This document shows positions 12,476 through 24,744 of a DNA stretch of 64,000 bases, piece after piece. This DNA comes from Brachionus koreanus (taxonomy: Eukaryota > Rotifera > Eurotatoria > Ploima > Brachionidae): assembly GCA_016987375.1 (NCBI GenBank), contig PJRA01000403.1, positions 13,484 through 77,483 of the forward strand, given 5' to 3'. Position 1 is the stretch's first letter. The number at the start of each line of letters is the position of its first letter. Both the position numbers and the translations under genes were made by a program. The notes beneath the pieces are model-generated. The model saw only the letters and a program-made list of their open reading frames with translations, was not told where the DNA came from and did not search any database.

Positions 12476-14232
12476 TTAGACATCGTAATTGAAAAGCAAA
12501 AATTTAAACCATGAATATATGATACCGGCGGCACAATAAACCGAAGTAATCATAAGTGGTAGATAAGGTAGCTTTTTATCAAAAGCAAGAAGAAAATGAA
12601 GAAGGCTATTATAAAATTCGAGTAGTATAATTAAACTTAAAAAAAGAATCTCGATTTTGTTTATCTTAAACTTTTTACCATATTGATATTTTAAAGACTG
12701 ATAGTTATATAAAACGCTGCATAGAAACAAAATAACCTTAATTGGATATTCGAAATTTTTGAATAATAAAGGAAATAAAGAATAATAAGCTATTGTTGAT
12801 GTAAAGAAAAAAATACCAGCAAATTTTCTAATTTTAACAGCCAAAAGACTTAACGGAATCAATATCATTAGGACTGCTTTTTCGTGAACATGCCAACCAA
12901 AAAGAAAAGATGAAAAAGCACAAATTGTTATTAGTCTTACTAGCAACTCTTTTTTATCAGATCTTCTTAAAATAATTAAAATTGGTAAAATCATAAAAAT
13001 TAAACTTAATAAAAAAGTAGTTCTCGGTGAAATTGAAGGTAGAACTGCATGCTCGACATCCTTAACAAGACCACTTGTAATTGATGATTTTGATTGAGTT
13101 TTTAGTAAAACTGAAAACATTTTGTCTCCAAAATTGTAAATAGCCCATACATTTGGAGCCCAGTATGCATGAGATAAGCCTCTTTTGAAAGGAAAAAGAC
13201 GTGAAATCAGCTGTGGAATATGATGAATAAAAGGTCCAAACGATAAAATAAACGGTACTATTGTAAAGAGTCCAACTGTTGCCAATCTGTTCATTTTTTT
13301 TACCATAGAATCTTGACAATTGATTAAGATTATTTAAAATTTTATTTTACAAAAGAATTTACCAGCTTTAAGAACATAATGGCTCAAAATGTAAATAAAA
13401 TAAGCTGGAGCCACATACAAATATATATGCTTTAAATTAATAAGTGAACTGAACAATATTGATCCTAAAATCCAGTTATTCTTAATGTAAACTTAAATTT
13501 TATTAATTTTATTTTTTTTAAATATCAATACATTATTTAAATAATAAATTGATAGCACCATAATGCCAAACAAAAAACCATTATATTGAAAATGAATATC
13601 TAGAAAAATTTTTTCAAAGATAATTTACAATTATTTAGATTTTAAAAATTATACTATCAATTATTACAAGGCCAAAATTGCATGCAAATTGTAGAGTAAT
13701 AAAGCATCTGGCATCAAAAAATTGAAAATCTGAGTTTTTTTTTAAATTTTCAATTTTGCTTAAAATTCTAAATTTAATGCAGTTTTAATAAAAAAATTGC
13801 TATTTAAAAATTTAAATTTCAAAATTACTTAAAAAGGGCAAAGATTAGAACTAGCTCGCTAATTATTACAGTTGAGCGTTGATAGTAGACAGTTTGTATT
13901 GATTTATAATTTAAATTATCTATTCTCAGCATTTCTTTATCTATATATTTGGCTGGTAGAGATAGAACGTATTCGAAATAAGCAAAAAATGGCGGATAAT
14001 CCAAAGTCCATTCTGATGTGTTTTCATAGTACCATTTTTCTATTGGCAAAGAATTTGTTATCGCAAGCCAATTCCGATGCACTTCGAAATCGGTTGAATG
14101 ACTTTTTTAAGATATATTAAACTAAATTTTTTTGAAAAAAATTGAATTAAATAATTACTATGCTGGATAAAGTAAAATTTTAAAAAGTTCACAAAAAATT
14201 ATAATTACAGATATTAAAATTTTGTCAGACAT
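12476..14232 (-). CDS. ALG8: Dolichyl-P-Glc:Glc1Man9GlcNAc2-PP-dolichol glucosyltransferase ALG8
   Basis: An ER-membrane enzyme that adds the second glucose to the lipid-linked oligosaccharide used for N-glycosylation. Six exons: 14232-14159, 14101-13829, 13758-13655, 13599-13532, 13480-13363 and 13311-12476. Introns are 51-70 bases. The joined frame encodes 490 residues, near the vertebrate 526. Landmarks: [15 protein letters not shown] (26-40) and [12 protein letters not shown] (53-64) in the first lumenal loop, which carries the catalytic Asp of the family; [42 protein letters not shown]; and FGWHVHEKA (about 350-358), whose HVHEKA form points to ALG8 rather than ALG6. Many hydrophobic segments fit a polytopic protein. 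It is divergent to TMEM120, with 503 bases between the start codons. Confidence 0.95.
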
Positions 14233-14735
14233 AGCAAAAATTTTACGTGGAGATAATTTTTTTTCTAATTTAAACAAATAATTTGAATAGAAAAATATAT
14301 AGTTTTTTATTTTTTCACATTTCAATATTAGTTTAACTTTTTGACTATTTTTTTTTCAAAATTTATTCTTTTTAATTTTAGATTAAATTTTCTAATTATT
14401 ACTGCATCAAAAAATTTAAGATCTGAAATAATTGAAAATTTATTCTTCGTAAAATTGAAATCAAAAAGCAAGTAAAAAGTTTTGTAAGTTCGTAATATTT
14501 TTTAAAGAAAAAAAAATTCTTGGTATTCAATTTTTAAGTGAATAAAAATTAAAAAATTTAAGTTGAGTGGCTCGATTGGGAGGATAAAAATGTTGTTTCA
14601 AATGATCTTTTTTTTCTAGCGTTTTCTTTTCGTTGATTTTTATTATAGATTAAAAAACGACACTATTCTTGAAATAAATTTATTTTTTGGATCTCGATCT
14701 AATATTCAATTTTTGTTTAAGATTTTTTTTCTAAA
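14233..14735. promoter_or_regulatory. Shared 5' region between divergent ALG8 and TMEM120
   Basis: The two start codons are 503 bases apart on opposite strands, so the promoters of both genes probably lie here. The sequence is A/T-rich; no specific element is recognisable. Confidence 0.5.
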
Positions 14736-16352
14736 ATGGAAAATTTGAAACAACAATGGAGCAATTTTGAAAATGAATTAGACCAATTTGAGGTAAAATT
14801 TTTTGCATTTAAGTTTTTTATTTATTTTTTTTTCTTCAAATGCTAAGACTAAGCATAAAGAATATGTTAGTAAATTAGAAGAAGTTGAGTCAATGAAAAA
14901 AAAATATTCCCAAGAGTTCATTAAATTAAAAAGAAAATTTACCGATATTCAAAAAACAGCTGAAGAGCTAGAAACCAAAAAAGATCAAAAAATTAATGAA
15001 ATTGGTGAACCAATAAGTTGTGATAAAGAAAAATCTGCGGATCAAGACCTGAATTTAATTAGCGAAAAAATAAACGAAAAGCTTCATTACATGAGACATG
15101 CATCTGATACATTTCCCAGGCCAAACGGGTTTGTCTTAAATAACTGTTCAACTACTTCCAAAATTGAAGTTTTTTCATAGTCTCTATTTAAAAATAATTC
15201 TCGGTGGAATAAGTGTTTCAATACTAAATAACGAGGAAAAGTAAAATAGCCAAAATAATTTTTTAAAATTCTAAAAAATTCTGCTCTTCATGAAATAGAT
15301 TGAATTACAAAGAAGAATATGAAAAATTTAAACTTCGAATCACAATGATCTCGTTAATTCTTTCATTTTTGTTGATATTTGCTAGATCATATAGAACTTT
15401 GGATGCAGCCTTTAATTTTTTGTTAGTATGGTATTATTGTACATTAACTATACGAGAATCAATTCTAGTTGTCAACGGATCTCAGTAAATTTTCTAAAAA
15501 TTCAAATTGCATTCGAATTATTTTTTTTGCAGAATAAAAGGGTGGTGGCAAGCACATCATTTTATCACTACAGTATGCACGGCTATACTTTTAATTTGGT
15601 AATATAATCATTTAATTTTATCTTTAAAAATAAAGAGATTCATTTTTATTATCAAGGCCAGACTCTGAATCTTATCAATTGTTCAGGCAGCAGTTTATTT
15701 GGTTTTCATTTTATTTAAGTAAATATTTTTTATGATATTAGACTAAATTTTTATTTTTAATTCTAGGTATTGTACAGGTTCTTCAATACTATTATCAACA
15801 AGGATGTCTTTATCGTTTGAGAGGTAACTTTTATATGCTTAAAAATAATTAAAATTTTTGCTAATATATTTGCATTCTAGCATTGGGTGAAAAACAAGAT
15901 ATGGATACAACTATCGGTAGGAATTGCAATCTATAAATAAAAAAATAAATTTAATTCTTTTTAAAAAAGAGGGGTTTCAATCTTGGATGACCAAAGGCTT
16001 GTCTTTTTTACTTCCGTTTTTATTTTTTGGATATGTATAATTATATAAAATTAATTAACTTAGCATAAAAGTTTTTTTTTTGTTGTTGTTGATTTTTTAG
16101 TTTTGGGAACTGTACAATTCATATGCTCTATTCAAGATAGCTCAAATGGAAAATTGTCATGAATGGCAAGTGATGGCTTTATGCATTATATTTTTAATTC
16201 TCTTTCTCGGGAATTTTTCTACTACGTTTATGGTTGTTAGACGCAAATATTCAAACAGAATAAGTGACAAAATAAAAAGGATAAAATCGACTTATATTGC
16301 CCTGAAACATCTCAGAAGCTTTAGCGAGAAAGCAAAAGAGAAAAATTTGTGA
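14736..16352 (+). CDS. TMEM120: Transmembrane protein 120 (TMEM120 family)
   Basis: A multi-pass protein of the ER and inner nuclear envelope; vertebrate TMEM120A/B are linked to adipocyte differentiation, bind coenzyme A and resemble fatty-acid elongases in fold (established knowledge). Ten exons: 14736-14792, 14848-15128, 15181-15240, 15299-15484, 15533-15598, 15657-15718, 15767-15823, 15881-15916, 15970-16034 and 16101-16352. All introns are about 50-66 bases. The joined protein is 373 residues (vertebrate about 343). The N-terminal 120 residues are a coiled coil; then come [80 protein letters not shown] and [15 protein letters not shown], in the order known for the family. One ancestral-type copy; A and B cannot be distinguished. 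It converges on LNPK. Confidence 0.96.
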
Positions 16353-17002
16353 AAGAAATTATCTAATAAAACAAAAGTAATTTTTGTTGCTAAAAAAATA
16401 ATCCTATTTTTAGTAACACATGAAGAGTATTTGTTATTTTTGAATCGATTTTGAGCTATTACCATTTTTGCGTACTCTTTTTGCAATTATTTGCATTATT
16501 TTCGTTTTAATTTAATAAGATTCCTTTCACCTAAAAATAAAATAAAATTTTAACTAAGCTTTTTTATTTTTTTATTAGATTCAAAAATAAATAGAGATTA
16601 TTTTCATATAAAAAAATTTTATTTAATCCAGAAAAAAAATTTGACTGAAATAATTTACAACCTTAAAAGAAAAAACGGTTGCTTTCAAACTGAAAAATAG
16701 ATAATCTTTAATCTGTTTTGGTAAATACAAATTATTTAGGAGAATTTTTTTTTTAAAATTATCTAAATGATGTTAAGAATAGTTGATTTTTTAGTGTAAA
16801 TTTTTGTAAATTTTAATAAATAATGATAATATTTAATAAATGAAAATTCGAGATATTTTCATTTTTATATATAATAAAATATTATGCTAAAATAAAAAAC
16901 CAAATCATTTGGGTGAGCTGACTTTTCTCAATCGAATTTTTCTTTCCATATTTTAAAATGTTTTCGTACGGTCGAAAATTTCTAATTTCACATTTTGAAA
17001 AT
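16353..17002. other. 3'-3' spacer between TMEM120 and LNPK
   Basis: 650 A/T-rich bases between two convergent genes. It presumably holds both 3' untranslated regions. No other feature is seen. Confidence 0.6.
16365..16370 (+). terminator. Possible polyadenylation signal of TMEM120
   Basis: AATAAA only 12 bases past the stop codon. Other AATAAA motifs follow in the 650-base spacer, so the site in use is uncertain. Confidence 0.3.
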
Positions 17003-19022
17003 CTATTTTGGTTTCATGCCATCCGATGAATCAAGTCTTAAATTTTCTACAGACTGTGAAATAACTTTATTTGATTTGGATTCACCCATGTTTAAATTTG
17101 GCTGACTAGAAGATACCTTTTGAAAGTCCGAACTGACATGCTCGCTTAGTGGGTCTATGTCATTTAAACTATCTGAAGAAGAGAAATTGGTTGCTTCGAC
17201 ACTTTCATCCAAATCAACTGTCTTTTTTTCACTAACGTTTTCCATATTCTGCTTGTTATTTATTGGCGGAACATTTAATTTAGTCTTACGTGCCTCATTA
17301 TAAAATAGACAATATGCACATCGAAATGCTTAATAAAAAGGTAAATTTTCCAAAGCTTATATCTAGCCGCATATATGAATAGTGCTTGAGTGACTTGGGC
17401 TAGTTTCTAGATATTTGTTTTTAAAGTACTTACCAACATATTCAAATTCTTCTTTGAGAGCCATTCCATTGTGAAAATGACAATTCTTACATATCAATGC
17501 ATATCTTAATCAAAAAACAATTATTTTATTGATATTTATAATTTTTTTTGGAAAAAAATCACCAACTAAAAAAAATAATTAGCTTCTATTAAATAATAAA
17601 GATTGCCTAACACCTTTTATATTACCTATTTAGAAGGACAAATTTTTGATGAATACTATATCTTAAACAAGTAAAAGTTTGAGAAAAATTTTAAATGCTG
17701 AAATTGGCTTTCTTAATGGTACAGTTTAGACTTTAACACTCAAAACCTGGAGGCATTTTTTCGACCTTTTGTTCAATCTTTTCGTTTTAATTTTTTTATT
17801 CCATTAAAATAAGTATATTTTGTTACAAAAAATTAATTCATTTTAATATTTTTAAATTTTAGATTTCTGATTGAAAAGAAAATTCAAAAATAATTTAAAT
17901 TTGTAAAAAAAAAAAAATAGGAAAAAGTGAGTCTAAAATGCCGGCTGTGAGTGTAAAATCAGATTTTTTTATGAAATAATTTAATTTACCTATTGTTAGG
18001 TCCTTCACCAATTATGAAATCTAAAATTTTGTCAAACAATGTTCTATTTGGGGTTATAATTGGTCTTGGCAGAAGAGTTCGTATTTGTGAAGCAGCTGTA
18101 ATTGAAGGTGGTGGAAGTATTTGTTGAGATTGAGTTTGAATTGGCCCTAAAGTTTGAGCTTGTATTGGTTTTGACTCTGAACTGAGCGATCCAGACGAGT
18201 TTATTTTGTTTTGAGTTTTATTCAAAGTGCTTGTATTTAATGGGTTCTTTGTCGTATTTATTTGACTTTGCTGAATGTTTTTAACATTACGGTGAATCAA
18301 AGTTGTTTCAGTGAGCTTTGGAGGATTTCCAAAGGGTGTTGCAGATGCCATGGTCTTGTTTGCTAATGGAGTAGATGGTGGAGTTATGTTTATTTCAACA
18401 CCATTTCCAAATCTTTCCAATATTTCTCTGGCTTTTTTATAAGTTTCTTTCTCTTTCACATCTTCAAGCTTAATTAAATTTGTATTTTATGAATGAAATA
18501 CATCCGAAAAAAAATTTACAATGCTTTTTTTTTCCTCTCTTAGATCGTCCAATTTTTTTGCATAATACTTTGTTCTCTTGACAAAGAACCATTTTAAAAA
18601 AGATCTCAGTAAATATATTCTATAATTAAATTATAGGAATAATTTGGTAAAAATAATTTATTTTTTTTAAAAATTACATTATGGGTGAAATCAAAAATGG
18701 AATTGAAGTTTTTACTCGATCAACTAATTCAGTCGGCATAAAATAAATGTAATAGAAAACAGCACCGACTATATATAAAAGAACCGAGTATAAAACCAAG
18801 GCTCCAATGTACTTTTTTTCATTTATCTCATTTTTAATTTTATATTTCTCGAAATCTTTAATTTTTTTATCAATGTCTTCGAGATTTTCAATTACTGTCC
18901 TTTTTTTCTTTGAAAATAAGTCGTTTTAATTAGAAAATAATTGATAAATATTCAAAATCTCTTACTCGAAAGCTTGGAACTAAAGAACCACATTTGGAAA
19001 TAATTCCCAAAAAAATAGACAT
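17003..19022 (-). CDS. LNPK: Lunapark, ER three-way-junction protein
   Basis: Lunapark stabilises three-way junctions of the tubular ER. Six exons: 19022-18966, 18907-18678, 18619-18520, 18468-17990, 17504-17434 and 17328-17003. Introns are 51-58 bases except two later ones (485 and 105). The protein has 420 residues. It shows an N-terminal coiled coil (ENLEDIDKKIKDFEK), two membrane segments at about 52-76 and 84-108, a second coiled coil with EDVKEKETYKKAREILERF, a Pro/Ser/Gln-rich linker, then FDKILDFIIGEGPNNRYALI leading into the lunapark zinc ribbon, C294xxC297...C316xxC319, with HNGMALKEEFEYVAFRCAYC. The acidic tail contains DLDESVEATNFSSSDSLND. The predicted start is MSIF, so it lacks the Gly2 that is N-myristoylated in mammals, unless a different start is used. 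Confidence 0.95.
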
Positions 19023-19827
19023 TCTGAAATTTTGGCCTTTCTGCTCTGAAAACGAGAACAGCAGCAAAATATTTTTAAATATATTCTTTTGTAAATTTCT
19101 TATCTGTATACAAAATTGCTTATTTTGAAAGAAAGATATAGCGTAAAATTAAAAAAAAAAAGCAAATACATATGAACATATTTAAGTTAAATTTTTCTTA
19201 ATTATGAAAGTTTATTTAAATCATCGATGACGTGTATTTTTTAGACGAGCAGATAATTTATTTTAAGCTTTAGTTTTTAAATATGTCTCTCGATTCTTTA
19301 GTTAAATAGTTTTAGAAAATTAAAAAAAATAGCAAGTTAACAATTTAAATTCTTAATTTTGTTTACTTGATTGTCTAATCTTTGCAAGAATCCGTAATGT
19401 GAATTTTAAAAACAAATTAAAAAAAAAATTTTCCTTTATTAATAAATTAAGTAAATTATATTTTTGAAAACATGCTATTTTGAAACTTAGCTTATAAATT
19501 TTAATAAATAAATTTTCTCATGTATAAAAAAGACAAAAATTAAAACATCAATAAAATTGAAATTGCTTTTGAATTTTGCATTATTTTTTTAAAAAATATA
19601 TATATTATTATTATAATTAATCAATAGAGGAAATTTTTTTGTTCAATTTTAATTTTAATTTCACAACACTTTTTGAACCTAGCTTTTTACTTTTTTTGTT
19701 ATAGTTTTAAAGGCAGCCTTTAACGAGTGAGCTAAAAAATTTAAATTTTTAAAAAGAATTTGAATAATTAAAATGAGGCAAAAATTAGACAGGGTGTTAA
19801 TTCAAGAATTTAACAACCAAATAGACC

Positions 19828-20096
19828 TTAAGACATATTTATTCTCTCTATATGACGCAGCCTCTGATTATTTATTATACTGCTGATTTTAATAAAAAAT
19901 GTATTAATTCTCCATTTGTTAAATAGCAATTTTTTTCGCCACCAGGAAATACACTGACTAATATTCATATCGAAAGCTAATATAACATTAAAAAAAATTA
20001 CAAAATAAATATTAGTAATCAAAATTTTGATGCATCCATGATAATCTGGTGCTTTTCCAAAATAAATCTCAATCCTTTTAACATCAGAAAACTCAA
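19828..20096 (-). pseudogene. Unrecognised open frame, possible gene relic or orphan exon
   Basis: About 89 codons open from 20096 to a stop at 19828. The upstream part reads PIEFSDVKRIEIYFGK, and the later part has a hydrophobic stretch followed by CISWWRKKLLF. Base composition near 20030-20096 is less A/T-rich than the surroundings. The only in-frame ATGs are inside the frame, and no matching neighbour exon was found. I do not recognise the protein. It could be a relic, an exon of an unseen gene, or chance. Confidence 0.22.
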
Positions 20097-20503
20097 TGGG
20101 TTAAAAATTAAAACTTAGATATTTTTTGATAAAAATAAAATTTTATAAAAAAGATTCTTGTTATTAATTCCTTAAAAAAAAATGAAATTAATTTTCAGAA
20201 AAACTATTTAATTTATCTGCTAAATTATTAATAAAAATCAATTACTCCCTTTTAACTAGTGTAGTTGGTTAAACAACGCTTGGTTGACAAAAATTTAACT
20301 TTAGGTCAACCAATTTATGCTTTACTAATTTTAGGTTAACCAGTTTTTCTTTAGACAAGATTTTGTTAACCAACATTTGGATTTAAATTTGGTCCCCCAA
20401 AAAAATAAATTATAATTAAATATATAAATTTTTCTGCCTTACTAAAGCTTTAAAAGGATTTTTAATTGTTCTCTAAATTAAACATTTCATTAAATTTTGA
20501 GTT

Positions 20504-20655
20504 AAAAATTTAAAGAAAAATATTATGACTTTAATTTTTAAAAAAAAAGGTTTATAGTCAAGATCAAATTTAATCTTTATTAAGGATTAATTAAAGAGCA
20601 AATCTTATTTTTTTCAAAAATTAAAGTCATAATATTTTACTTTAAATTTAAATTT
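20504..20655. repeat. MITE-like hairpin element
   Basis: Two arms of roughly 45 bases (about 20504-20548 and 20607-20655) are inverted copies of each other with few mismatches. The core TATTATGACTTTAATTTTT of the left arm is matched exactly by its complement in the right arm. The inner part (20559-20606) is itself an imperfect inverted repeat. No target duplication could be identified. Confidence 0.55.
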
Positions 20656-21342
20656 AAATTTTTATTTTATTTTATTTTTTTTCTCTTTTCTGTGACGATC
20701 TTGGAGTCCTTAACTACTTTTAATGTTATTAATTTTAAAAGTTGAAATTTGCTATGGAAAAAAGCATTTGACACCTAAATATATAAAATTAAATAACAGA
20801 ATTTTAATCAGGATCTTATTATTGGAAAGAAAGCAAAGATTAATATTCTAATTTTAAAATGTACATTATAATAATTTTCTATTTTTTGTTTGATTTCAAA
20901 AATATTTTTTGGTGTAATTTACTTCAAAAAAGAAAAAATTTTTAAAGAAACATTTTTTTATTTAAAAATTATTTAGTATTTAAAAAAAAAATTTTTTAGA
21001 TGTTTTTGTAAAATTTTTTCATTTTTATAAAAAATATATGATACTTAATTTTTGGGTATTCATATCATTTAAACAAATCAATCAAAATCTTATATCAAAA
21101 ATATTGATGGGTACAATAGATATTTTTATCTTATTACTTATTAGAATTATTCATCAATTTCAAAAGGTCAAAAATTATATAAGTAAATGGATATAAATTT
21201 TTAAAAATGCATTTTTTCAATTTATTAGTTGGGTAGGTTATAAATCTGATACGATAAATGCATTAAAGAAAAAAAAACTAATTTATTTTAAAAAAAAATT
21301 AAAAACAAATATTACATTTAAATTTGAATGGAATTTAATATT

Positions 21343-24039
21343 TTAAACAGTACGAGTGCTTCGTGATCGTCGATAATCACTTTTCTTGTAATCATAAGAA
21401 TTATAGTCAGAGTTATTTGATACACAAAGCTCTCTGTAAATCAATTTAAACAAAAATAAATGAAAAATAAGAATCAAAATAATAAAAAGAGTCCAAAATA
21501 ATGCTGCAAAACCACCTAGTGAGTGGCCATGTTTATGAATGGCAATTGAATTAGCATCTTGTTGAGGAGCTAAATTTTTTTTTTTTAAAAAGTTAACTCA
21601 AAATAAAATTTGTTTAATTTTCATTACCAATATCTATTTCTTGAACATGAAGTGCATGCTTTAGTTCATTAATATGGGTCTTATCGTTTGATATATATAA
21701 AATTGCAGTCAAAGGATTCGTCAGTTTGACTGGAAATTCCACTCTCTTATTTCTGAATCAATAAAATCCAGTTTTGAATAGAGTTAATAGTCTTACTTTT
21801 CTAAGGTTACAGGAGGATCAATGCATCCAGCATCACATGCATAAAATTCTTCATTTGATTTGATATAATCGTCTAATGAAACATACAATTTGGCATGATT
21901 ATCATAACCAACAATTACTTCAATGCTGATTAACGACAAATTAGCATAGTTGATTTTTCTGAAAAAATAGTCTCTGTGCAATTGTCTTGGATTTAAATTA
22001 GTCTCCAAATGGTGATGAGTAAATTTTAAACCTCCAAGACTCAATAAGACAGCTTGAATTATTCCTTCAACTCCTAGATCTATTAAACCTTTGCAACCAT
22101 GTTTTTGTAATGTTAAAGTCCACAAATAATTTAGATTAGAAACTTCTTTTTCATCCAAAGGAAGTTTCCACAATTTAACAGCACTAAGAGTACTAAATCC
22201 TTCATAACACCTTTCAATATGGTATACATGGTTATTATCAACACCCGATTGATTTAACACTGGCTTATCCAATTCAATCAATGGAGCCCGATGGCTTGAA
22301 GCAATGTAATAAAGTGACGCATTTATGCGATCGCCATTTAATGCCCCATCAGCAAGTGATCTGCTTAGCCCAAAGCCACTTTTCCAAATCTAAGCAATAA
22401 ACTGAAATAAAGAAAAAAAATTTTTTTTCAATTTTTTTAAATTACATTATTCCAAGCATCCATATGTTCTTTTGCCAATTTTTTGAAGCCAATTTTTGTT
22501 GCAATTTTAAGCTCCTTTAAATCCATAATTTTTTTATAATAATCTCTTGAACAATTAAAAATACCTCAATAACTTGGTTCTCTAGGTTATTGATTATAGG
22601 TTCTAGATTTTCTAGTTTTCCACTAAGAAGAGTTACTGAATATTTAATAACAGATATAGCATAGTGTTTTGAGTTAAATCTAAAAATTAAATTTTTATTC
22701 AAAATTTTCAATAAATGAAAACAAATACTCGTGTTCATTCAATCGAATGCTATTTGGAAATTTAGTTGAGCCAATTGATAGACACAAATGCTTTGGTTTC
22801 CCATCTATTATAACATCAATTATTCCTTTTGAAACTGTAAATTCCATATTATTAAAACTTAATTTTAAATAATATAATTTTGACTTTCAAAAAACCTATT
22901 GATTTATACTTATCATCTTTGACAGTTGATAAATTCCAATTTTTGGAAAAAATTTGAATTATGTCAAAAGTAACTGATTGTTTCTATTTAAATTAAATTA
23001 TTAATTATAAAAAAAACAAAAAAAAAATTTACAGTTGGATTATTTAAAGTTATTTCTTGAACTAGAATGCTAGGTCTGATCCGATGAGCATATACAGAAC
23101 TGGAAACTTCTATGCAATTTTTGTTCTTTTTAAAATATTTATATTCTATTATCTGAATTAAAATTATTTTACTTCTTGATAACATTGTATCTTTCCGACT
23201 AATCCGGATAAAATGTCCACATAAGTTATTTCTTGAATTAACTTTATTTAAATTTTTTTAGAAAATTTTATGAATTTTACCTTTTTTTGTCATTGTATCA
23301 GAGTAAATATTAGCCAAAGGATTATAAAGCAAAGGAAATGTGGTGCTTTTTTGGTTAAATGCAAAAATTCCTTCTTTGCTGGTCAAAGATAAGCCAATAT
23401 AACCATTTCCAACATATGGAAGAAACAAATTTTCGTCTGGTCGATGTTCAATTTTTTCATCTTGCTTTAAATTTGACAATGGATCTCTATCACTAACAGG
23501 CCATTCAGTTATTAAAATGTTATTTGAGTTAATGGACTCTTTGAATCGCTCTAGTTTAGAATTAATGCAATCTTCTAATTCAACTAAAAAAATGTTATTT
23601 CTTAATACAAATCTGCTTTTCAATTGATTAAAAAAACTCACGGGAATAATATCCTTTTTTCTTTGGTTTATGCATTATCATATATGTGGTTATAAGTATC
23701 AAGCAAAAAAGTATAATTGAAAAAGTAAGGAATCGACGTGATCTTAAAAAAAAAAACTTAGAACATTTTAAGTTAATGAGCTTTGTTTTTATCGTGGACT
23801 AATCAATAACTAACCTGCTTAAACTCCTTAAATTAAATCCATAATATCTCTCGAATTCTTTTATTTTATTCTTTAATAATTTTATCAAGAAATTAATAAA
23901 TTCAATTATGGAACAGCATCAGCAGACGTGTAAAAAAAAGTGTAGTGAAAAGCATTAATAGTCCACTGTCGTGTTAAAACATCTTGCTGTTGGTGTTGTT
24001 AAATTTATTAAAAGTTAAACAAACCTGAAGCGATCCCAT
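21343..24039 (-). CDS. KIAA2013: KIAA2013 homologue, membrane protein of unknown function
   Basis: Function is not established in any animal; the human protein is a roughly 634-residue membrane protein. I rebuilt 13 exons: 24039-24025, 23870-23815, 23742-23642, 23583-23281, 23231-23173, 23152-23033, 22983-22910, 22857-22729, 22679-22565, 22514-22446, 22389-21797, 21752-21628 and 21569-21343, giving 661 residues. Landmarks shared with the human protein: [77 protein letters not shown] and [11 protein letters not shown]. Hydrophobic segments lie near residues 28-48 (probable signal anchor) and about 605-630, with a short Arg/Ser/Tyr tail. The first two exons are the weakest part; the start at 24039 (MGSLQ) is a proposal, since the frame upstream of the membrane segment has no ATG of its own. 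Confidence 0.88.
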
Positions 24040-24527
24040 ATTATTCGATTGAAGACTATCGCTCTAAAATAAGATATATCTTGCATTATTTGTTGTTAGA
24101 GTAAATCATATTTTACAAAAATAACCAGTTCAAAAATTACTAAAATTATTATGAGTAACTCTTGTGTTTTAAATGAGAAAAAAAATTATTTCATAATGGA
24201 TTTATCAACAATTGTTTTATTAAAATATTTTTGCTTAATGAAATAAAAGTATGGATTTTATTTTTTTCATTTAGAATTTTTATGACACGTATATCCTTAA
24301 ACTCAGAAATTATTGCAAAACAATATTTAAAAAAATTCTTAACCAAAAATTTTATCAGAAATTATCTTCAATGAATTTTATTTTTGAGCATTAATTTAAA
24401 GAAAAATTTAGTTATTAAAAAATTATTCTTGCATTGAGAAAAAAAATAAAAAGTTTTAATTTCTTATTCTATTATTAAATGAATCAGTATTTTTAATAAA
24501 ATTTCTATTTTATACCTCGTTATTTAA
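24040..24527. other. Spacer between KIAA2013 and tRNA-Lys
   Basis: A/T-rich sequence upstream of KIAA2013 and the first tRNA; probably contains the KIAA2013 promoter. No distinct element seen. Confidence 0.5.
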
Positions 24528-24600
24528 GCCCGGCTAGCTCAGTCGGTAGAGCATGGGACTCTTAATCCCAGGGTCGTGGGTTCGAGCCCCACGTTGGGCG
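24528..24600 (+). tRNA. tRNA-Lys-CTT: tRNA-Lys (anticodon CTT)
   Basis: 73 bases with a full cloverleaf: acceptor GCCCGGC/GTTGGGC, the A box region TAGCTCAGTCGG, anticodon loop CTCTTAA (anticodon CTT), and the B box GGTTCGAGCCC. No intron. A run of seven T shortly after the gene (24603-24609) is a good RNA polymerase III stop. Identical to the other two copies in the window. Confidence 0.97.
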
Positions 24601-24744
24601 AATTTTTTTAAATACAAGTAAAATTTTTTTTCTAATAAAAGCAGCATATGTTAGTTTTTTTATAAAATTTTGAATTTTTTTGATATTCAATAAAAGCTTT
24701 GTTTAAGGCTTAGAATAATTAGGAAAAATTAAAATTAAAAAATT

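Larger units (their letters stand above)
19023..21342. other. Spacer between LNPK start and KIAA2013 end
   Basis: About 2.3 kb, A/T-rich. It contains the unassigned open frame at 19828-20096, several GGTTAAC/GTTAACC-like words around 20265-20370, and a hairpin-forming element at 20504-20655, listed separately. Confidence 0.55.

Noticed and set aside
13872..14120. Plus-strand 82-codon frame overlapping ALG8
   Set aside because: Antisense to ALG8 exon 2, whose protein matches the family closely; no independent evidence.
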